A stretch of 25,287 nucleotides of DNA, taken from contig NC_018021.1 in the NCBI RefSeq assembly GCF_000266885.1, positions 1 through 25,287 on the forward strand. The letters run 5' to 3'. Below the pieces are notes generated by a model. It ran no database searches. It saw only the letters and a list, made by a program, of their open reading frames with translations, and was not told the DNA's origin. The position numbers and the translations under genes were made by a program. This stretch comes from Turneriella parva DSM 21527. Lineage in GTDB: Bacteria > Spirochaetota > Leptospiria > Turneriellales > Turneriellaceae. Positions 21,686 to 25,287 of the stretch are shown here, piece by piece (within the stretch, counting starts at the first letter, position 1; every line of letters begins with the position of its first letter).

Positions 21686-22503
21686 GGGTGGTATTTCTGC
21701 AACACTGCCAGCGCATTTAACGCAGCCTGAGAGCCTGTTTTTCGCCGTTCATAACAGAGCAAGAGTAATTTCTTTCCGGTGCTGTTGTTCTTGAGGTGCA
21801 ACACCGCGATACCGTACTGGTGTTTTCCTTCGCGCACGGTGCCGGTTTTGCCCCAGAGAAAAGTGTATTTTTTCTGGTTTCCGAGTAGCCTGCAAAAATC
21901 TCTTAACGTACCCCGCCAGGTGCCGGCAAGGGAATCTGTGATCAGCGCTGCGTGCGGGTTTTTTACTGCTGAGGCTTCGAGTAACCGTGCATACATCGTG
22001 ACCAGGCGGCTGACTGCGATGCCTGAATCAAGGTCGTAACCATATACGTGCACCGGCTTTTCTATGCGCAGGTTCTCGGGCCACTGAAAACGCTCGCGCA
22101 TCCAGATTTCGAATTGCGGTATACTTTGTCCGCGAAAGAGGCTCAAGAAGAAATAATTGCAGCTATGAACCAGCGCCTCACCCAGATTTACAGCACCGTG
22201 ACCCTCGGGTGTCCAGCAGCGCAAGTCTGCCTCGCGTTTGCGCTCCGCCGGGCAGAGAATGGTTTGCCTGGCATCGAGCCCCTTTTCGAGCAGGTACCAC
22301 GCAGCGAAGGGTTTCAAGAGCGAGCCGACCGGGGCGAGTTCTTCGGTACCAGACTCAGCGAGGGTACGGGGTTCGCCTGAACCCACTTCGACGACCACAA
22401 ACGCTGCCCGGGGCTTTTTCGCAGCACCGGCTGCGCCAAGCCCGCAGCCGAGGCAAAAAGCGGAAAGCAAAATTCGATTTACGGCACCTTTTGAAATGCG
22501 CAT
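21682..22503 (-). CDS. Exported penicillin-binding-protein-like transpeptidase or carboxypeptidase
   Basis: The 273-aa protein has a signal peptide (ILLSAFCLGCGLGAAGAA) and the three serine-acyltransferase motifs in order: S61-L-L-K64, S114-C-N116 (VHSCNYFF) and K219-T-G221 (LWGKTGTV). It should act on peptidoglycan stem peptides in the periplasm. The domain resembles the catalytic end of class B PBPs but is short and lacks the N-terminal dimerisation domain. A beta-lactamase-like role is less likely because of SCN and the overall layout. It heads the operon with the MlaD-like, zinc-ribbon and HELAH genes, and is divergent from queE with a 21-bp gap, so its promoter must overlap queE. Confidence 0.8.
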   Translation of the reverse strand: MRISKGAVNRILLSAFCLGCGLGAAGAAKKPRAAFVVVEVGSGEPRTLAESGTEELAPVGSLLKPFAAWYLLEKGLDARQTILCPAERKREADLRCWTPEGHGAVNLGEALVHSCNYFFLSLFRGQSIPQFEIWMRERFQWPENLRIEKPVHVYGYDLDSGIAVSRLVTMYARLLEASAVKNPHAALITDSLAGTWRGTLRDFCRLLGNQKKYTFLWGKTGTVREGKHQYGIAVLHLKNNSTGKKLLLLCYERRKTGSQAALNALAVLQKYHP

Positions 22504-22524
22504 GTTCTAGCCGACACGGTTACA

Positions 22525-23199
22525 ATGGATGTCACGGCGAAAAGAGAAGACCTGAAGCTCACGGTCAATGAGATATTCTACAGCATTCAGGGCGAGGGCA
22601 GTTACGCGCTGCATCCCTGTGTTTTCGTGCGGCTCACAGGCTGCAATCTGCGCTGCACCTGGTGCGACACAACGTATTCATTCTACGAAGGTGAGCCGCA
22701 GACAATCACGCAGATTTTGCAGACTGTCACGGGGTATGCGGCGAAAAATGTCGAAATCACAGGCGGCGAGCCGCTGCTGCAGAAAAATGTGTATCCACTA
22801 ATGCATGCGCTGCACGAGTCAGGGCACAAGGTCTTGCTCGAAACATCCGGCTCGGTCAAGGTGAATCAGGTGCCGCAATTTGTGCATACCATTCTCGACA
22901 TGAAGGCGCCCGGCTCAGGCGAACACAAAAAAAATCGCTACGAGAACCTTCAATTACTCAAAAGCTCCGACGACTTAAAAATTGTTATCGCCAATCATGA
23001 GGATTTTCAATTTGCTGAAGACCTGATACGCGAACACAAAGTCGAAGCGTTGCTGCAAAATCCGGTCATTATTCAGCCAGTTTTTGGCGAGCTTAACCTT
23101 GCAGAGGCCGGCGAATGGCTTAAAAATTCACCGCTCAATCTTCGGCTCGGCATGCAGCTGCACAAATACATCTACGAACCCACGCTCAGAGCGGTCTGA
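22525..23199 (+). CDS. queE: 7-carboxy-7-deazaguanine synthase
   Basis: This radical-SAM enzyme rearranges 6-carboxytetrahydropterin to 7-carboxy-7-deazaguanine, on the way to queuosine in tRNA. The 224-aa protein has the cluster motif C40-x3-C44-x2-C47 (LTGCNLRCTWCDT) and the substrate loop EIFYSIQGEG at 16-25. ITGGEPLLQ is the SAM-binding GGEP motif, and the C-terminus HKYIYEPTLRAV is typical. There is no clear ribosome site before ATG 22525. The gene overlaps queD as TGATG. This is the first of three precursor genes in one operon; queF, tgt and folE are not in view. Confidence 0.94.
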   Translation: MDVTAKREDLKLTVNEIFYSIQGEGSYALHPCVFVRLTGCNLRCTWCDTTYSFYEGEPQTITQILQTVTGYAAKNVEITGGEPLLQKNVYPLMHALHESGHKVLLETSGSVKVNQVPQFVHTILDMKAPGSGEHKKNRYENLQLLKSSDDLKIVIANHEDFQFAEDLIREHKVEALLQNPVIIQPVFGELNLAEAGEWLKNSPLNLRLGMQLHKYIYEPTLRAV

Positions 23200-23555
23200 T
23201 GCAGATAGAAAAAGAGTTTATTTTCGATTCTGCGCACTTTCTCCCGTTGGTGCCCGAAAACCATAAATGCAGAAAACTGCATGGCCACACCTACCGCGTC
23301 ACCATTGCCGTGTCAGGTGAAATCAACCCCCAGGGGTGGATTATGGATTTTGCCGATATCGGCGATATCGTGAAGCCGATTGTGCGCTCGATCGATCACA
23401 CGCTGCTCAACTCTGTCGAAGGGTTAGAGAACCCAACCGCAGAAAATATTGCGCGTTGGCTGTTTGACCGTATTAAAGAGAAATTACCAGAACTTGCGTT
23501 TGTGATTGTTCAAGAAGGCGAGTCGTCTCGCGTGATCTATCCCCAAAGGCAATAA
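23199..23555 (+). CDS. queD: 6-carboxy-5,6,7,8-tetrahydropterin synthase
   Basis: This 118-aa PTPS-family zinc enzyme converts dihydroneopterin triphosphate to 6-carboxytetrahydropterin for queuosine. Zinc ligands are H13 (DSAHF), H28 and H30 (KLHGHTY). The catalytic Cys is C24. DFADIGD, DHTLLN, PTAENIARW and QEGESSRVIY are all present, and E and H positions fit QueD and not eukaryotic PTPS. Full length. Its ATG overlaps the queE stop by one base, and its TAA shares a base with the queC ATG, so stoichiometric expression is likely. Confidence 0.95.
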   Translation: MQIEKEFIFDSAHFLPLVPENHKCRKLHGHTYRVTIAVSGEINPQGWIMDFADIGDIVKPIVRSIDHTLLNSVEGLENPTAENIARWLFDRIKEKLPELAFVIVQEGESSRVIYPQRQ

Positions 23556-24268
23556 TGGCGCCGCGTGCAGTTGTGCTTCTTTCAGGCGGGCTCGACTCGG
23601 CGACCTGCATGTATCTCGCCCGCGAGCATGGCTTTGAAGTCGAGGCCATCTCGTTCAACTACCAGCAGCGTCATAGTGTTGAATTGACCGCGGCGCAAAG
23701 GCTCGCAGCTACCTGCGGCGCCAACCATACGATTATCGACGTGAATTTGCGAGCGATCGGTGCGTCGGCTTTAACGAGTGATATTGCTGTGCCAAAAGGC
23801 GGCACACACCTGCAGGGCGAAGCGGTGATACCTTCGACGTATGTGCCGGTGCGCAACCTGGTATTTCTCTCTCTCGCCTATGCATTAGCCGAAGCGAAAG
23901 ATTGTTCGGCTATTTTCACTGGAGTCAATGCCATCGACTATTCAGGGTATCCCGATTGCCGCCCCGATTTTATTGCCTCGTTCGCGCAAACAGCGGCGCT
24001 GGCTTCTAAATCGGGCAGAGAAGGGCGCGCACCTGAAATTCTCACACCGCTCATTGCCATGACAAAATCAGATATCGCCACAGAAGCGCTGCGGCTCGCT
24101 GTGCCGATTCACCTCACCTGGTCATGCTATGACCCGCAAACTGCCGGCGACATGCTTAAACCCTGCGAGCAATGCGACGCCTGCCTGCTGCGCGCGCAGG
24201 GTTTTGCTGCGTTGGCGCTGCAGCTATCTAAAGAAGTAATTTTCGGTTCTCCCGTAAAAGTCGCATAA
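23555..24268 (+). CDS. queC: 7-cyano-7-deazaguanine synthase
   Basis: The 237-aa ATP-dependent enzyme converts 7-carboxy-7-deazaguanine to preQ0 using ammonia. The PP-loop SGGLDSATC is at 10-18. A conserved PVRNLVFLSLAYALAEA helix and the GVNAIDYSGYPDCRP block follow. The zinc Cys set is C191, C204, C207 and C210 (CYDPQ...CEQCDAC), as in QueC. Full length. The last 41 bp overlap the convergent maf gene, so no terminator separates them. It is the third gene of the queE-queD-queC operon. Confidence 0.95.
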   Translation: MAPRAVVLLSGGLDSATCMYLAREHGFEVEAISFNYQQRHSVELTAAQRLAATCGANHTIIDVNLRAIGASALTSDIAVPKGGTHLQGEAVIPSTYVPVRNLVFLSLAYALAEAKDCSAIFTGVNAIDYSGYPDCRPDFIASFAQTAALASKSGREGRAPEILTPLIAMTKSDIATEALRLAVPIHLTWSCYDPQTAGDMLKPCEQCDACLLRAQGFAALALQLSKEVIFGSPVKVA

Positions 24269-24815
24269 ACCGACTTGAGGGAAACCCCATCACGTTAAAG
24301 TAACAACCTTCGATGCGCTCAATATTTTGCATGCCAAACGCATCTTGCACACCGTAACCACCCGCTTTGTCATAGGGTGACGGCGTGTCGGCATAGGCCT
24401 CGATCACTGAAGCTGGCAGCTCGGCGAAAAAGACCCGGGTTGTCTCGATAATCTCGGCCTTTTCACCGCGCGGAAACACCAACGAGACCGCGGTATGCAC
24501 GAGATGCGGCCGGCCAGAGAGTCGCGACAGCATCGAAATCGCTTCAGGTCTGTCTTGCGGCTTCTCGAGCACCAGGCCATCGAGTACGACAATCGTATCG
24601 GCAGCCACAGTCAAAACACCTGGCGCAGCGATCACTCTCGCCTTTTCGTGGGCTATCCTCAACGTCTGCTTTTCTGCGTCTGCGTCGCGAATCGCCAGTT
24701 CGTCGATGTTGGCCGGCCGCACTTCGCAGCGAAAACCGAGTTTTTCAAGAATTTCACGGCGTCGCGGTGAAGCGCTCGCGAGCACAATCTGCACAGAAGC
24801 AAATTCATTGCTCAT
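24228..24815 (-). CDS. maf: Maf-family nucleoside triphosphate pyrophosphatase
   Basis: The 195-aa protein hydrolyses dTTP, UTP or modified pyrimidine nucleotides to monophosphates, as a house-cleaning enzyme linked to septum formation. It has the signature LASASPRRREIL near the N-terminus. AADTIVVLDG is followed by KPQDRPEA and LSGRPHLVHTAVSL. Then come PYDKAGGYGVQ and IEGCYFNVMGFP. These fit the YhdE-type (dTTPase/UTPase) subgroup better than YceF. The stop codon is TAG at 24228, inside the end of queC. Its ATG (24815) directly abuts the ATG of the divergent DUF423 gene, leaving no intergenic DNA. Confidence 0.92.
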   Translation of the reverse strand: MSNEFASVQIVLASASPRRREILEKLGFRCEVRPANIDELAIRDADAEKQTLRIAHEKARVIAAPGVLTVAADTIVVLDGLVLEKPQDRPEAISMLSRLSGRPHLVHTAVSLVFPRGEKAEIIETTRVFFAELPASVIEAYADTPSPYDKAGGYGVQDAFGMQNIERIEGCYFNVMGFPSSRFMRLLRENRKLLL

Positions 24816-25244
24816 ATGAACTCATTGACGCCGCGCGTTTCGCCTGTTTCATGCTGCATGCGCTTCATTCTGACTGCAGGCATCTCTGGCTTTCTCGCTG
24901 TTTTTTTCGGGGCATTTGGCTCACACGTTCTGAAAGCATCGCTCGGCGAAAAATTCTTTTCGGTTTTTCAGACCGCAAACCAGTACCACTTCTGGCATAC
25001 GCTCGCATTGCTCGCCGTCGCCCTCGTGCGCATCGATCGCCCGCAGAAATTCTTCACCGCCGCCTGCTGGGCATACCTCGCCGGGCTGCTGCTCTTCTCG
25101 GGCAACCTATACCTCTACGCCGTTTACCAGCAGCGCATTTTCGCGATGCTCGCGCCGCTCGGTGGTGCAGCGTACATGCTCGGTTGGCTGTTTTTGACGC
25201 TCGGGGCGGTGCGGGTGTTTGCACCGGCATCTAAACCAGATTGA
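24816..25244 (+). CDS. DUF423-family small membrane protein
   Basis: The 142-aa inner-membrane protein has four hydrophobic segments: about 17-32, 57-68, 80-100 and 111-133. Family hallmarks are FFGAFGSHVLKASLGE (31-45), FQTANQYHFWHTLALL (51-66) and the C-terminal LAPLGGAAYMLGWLFL. The function is unknown for the YgdD group. ATG 24816 abuts the maf start; ATG 24858 (MRFILTAG) matches the usual family start better, and neither has a strong ribosome site. It is divergent from maf and must use a promoter within maf. The gene is complete and its stop is 43 bp before the window end. Confidence 0.85.
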   Translation: MNSLTPRVSPVSCCMRFILTAGISGFLAVFFGAFGSHVLKASLGEKFFSVFQTANQYHFWHTLALLAVALVRIDRPQKFFTAACWAYLAGLLLFSGNLYLYAVYQQRIFAMLAPLGGAAYMLGWLFLTLGAVRVFAPASKPD

Positions 25245-25287
25245 TATTGTTTAACAGCTGAGGATTTCCATAGCTACTAAATCTTGT

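Overview
The window looks like chromosome- or chromid-type DNA of a GC-moderate, double-membrane bacterium. I favour a spirochaete of the Leptospiraceae/Turneriella type. The reasons are the gene mix (MlaD-like protein, secreted PBP-like protein, di-haem cytochrome c peroxidase, relaxed lipobox, many genes of no recognised family), but this is an impression from reading and not a database result. No rRNA or tRNA genes and no CRISPR array were seen.

Layout. (1) 1-1460: an IS481-type insertion sequence, flanked by a 37-bp direct repeat whose right copy supplies the stop codon of the next gene. (2) 1454-3291: a drug-efflux-type MFS transporter and a divergent PadR-like regulator, separated by a nearly perfect 30-bp palindrome that abuts the regulator's start codon. 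(3) 3333-7247: a minus-strand run with a DnaQ-type exonuclease carrying a WYL-like tail, a secreted Ala-rich protein, an unrecognised 332-aa protein and a degenerate NtrC/Fis-type protein. (4) 7248-10296: a replication/partition module. Three 16-bp palindromes (candidate parS sites) precede parA-parB. These are followed by a structured leader and a winged-helix protein that I read as a replication initiator. The leader holds a plus-strand promoter, an opposing promoter, a minus-strand intrinsic terminator and a short leader ORF overlapping the initiator start. This is the architecture expected of antisense-RNA copy-number control. (5) 10395-13407: a four-TM protein and a large protein with eight 32-residue phage-tail-fibre-like repeats. 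(6) 13404-15290: methionine salvage genes mtnB-mtnD-mtnC. (7) 15349-19193: glycerol kinase, a pyroglutamyl-peptidase fusion with a BCP-type peroxiredoxin on the minus strand, and a cytochrome c peroxidase. (8) 19271-22503: a TPR protein convergent with an envelope operon (PBP-like, MlaD-like, zinc ribbon, HELAH protein). (9) 22525-25244: queuosine precursor genes queE-queD-queC, maf and a DUF423 membrane protein.

How it fits together. Genes left of about 7250 mostly run leftward (the MFS gene and IS included; the PadR-like gene is the exception). Genes from 7479 to 16821 all run rightward. The polarity therefore diverges from the par/rep module, as expected around a bidirectional origin. Because the flanks hold core metabolism, the simplest readings are the origin region of a secondary chromosome (chromid) or a plasmid integrated into the chromosome. 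The rep leader with its predicted antisense RNA is the most unusual system in the window.

No gene-free stretch exceeds 300 bases. The largest gaps, 9115-9390 and 7248-7478, are described as the rep leader and the parS region. I see nothing identifiable in 1-78 or 25245-25287.
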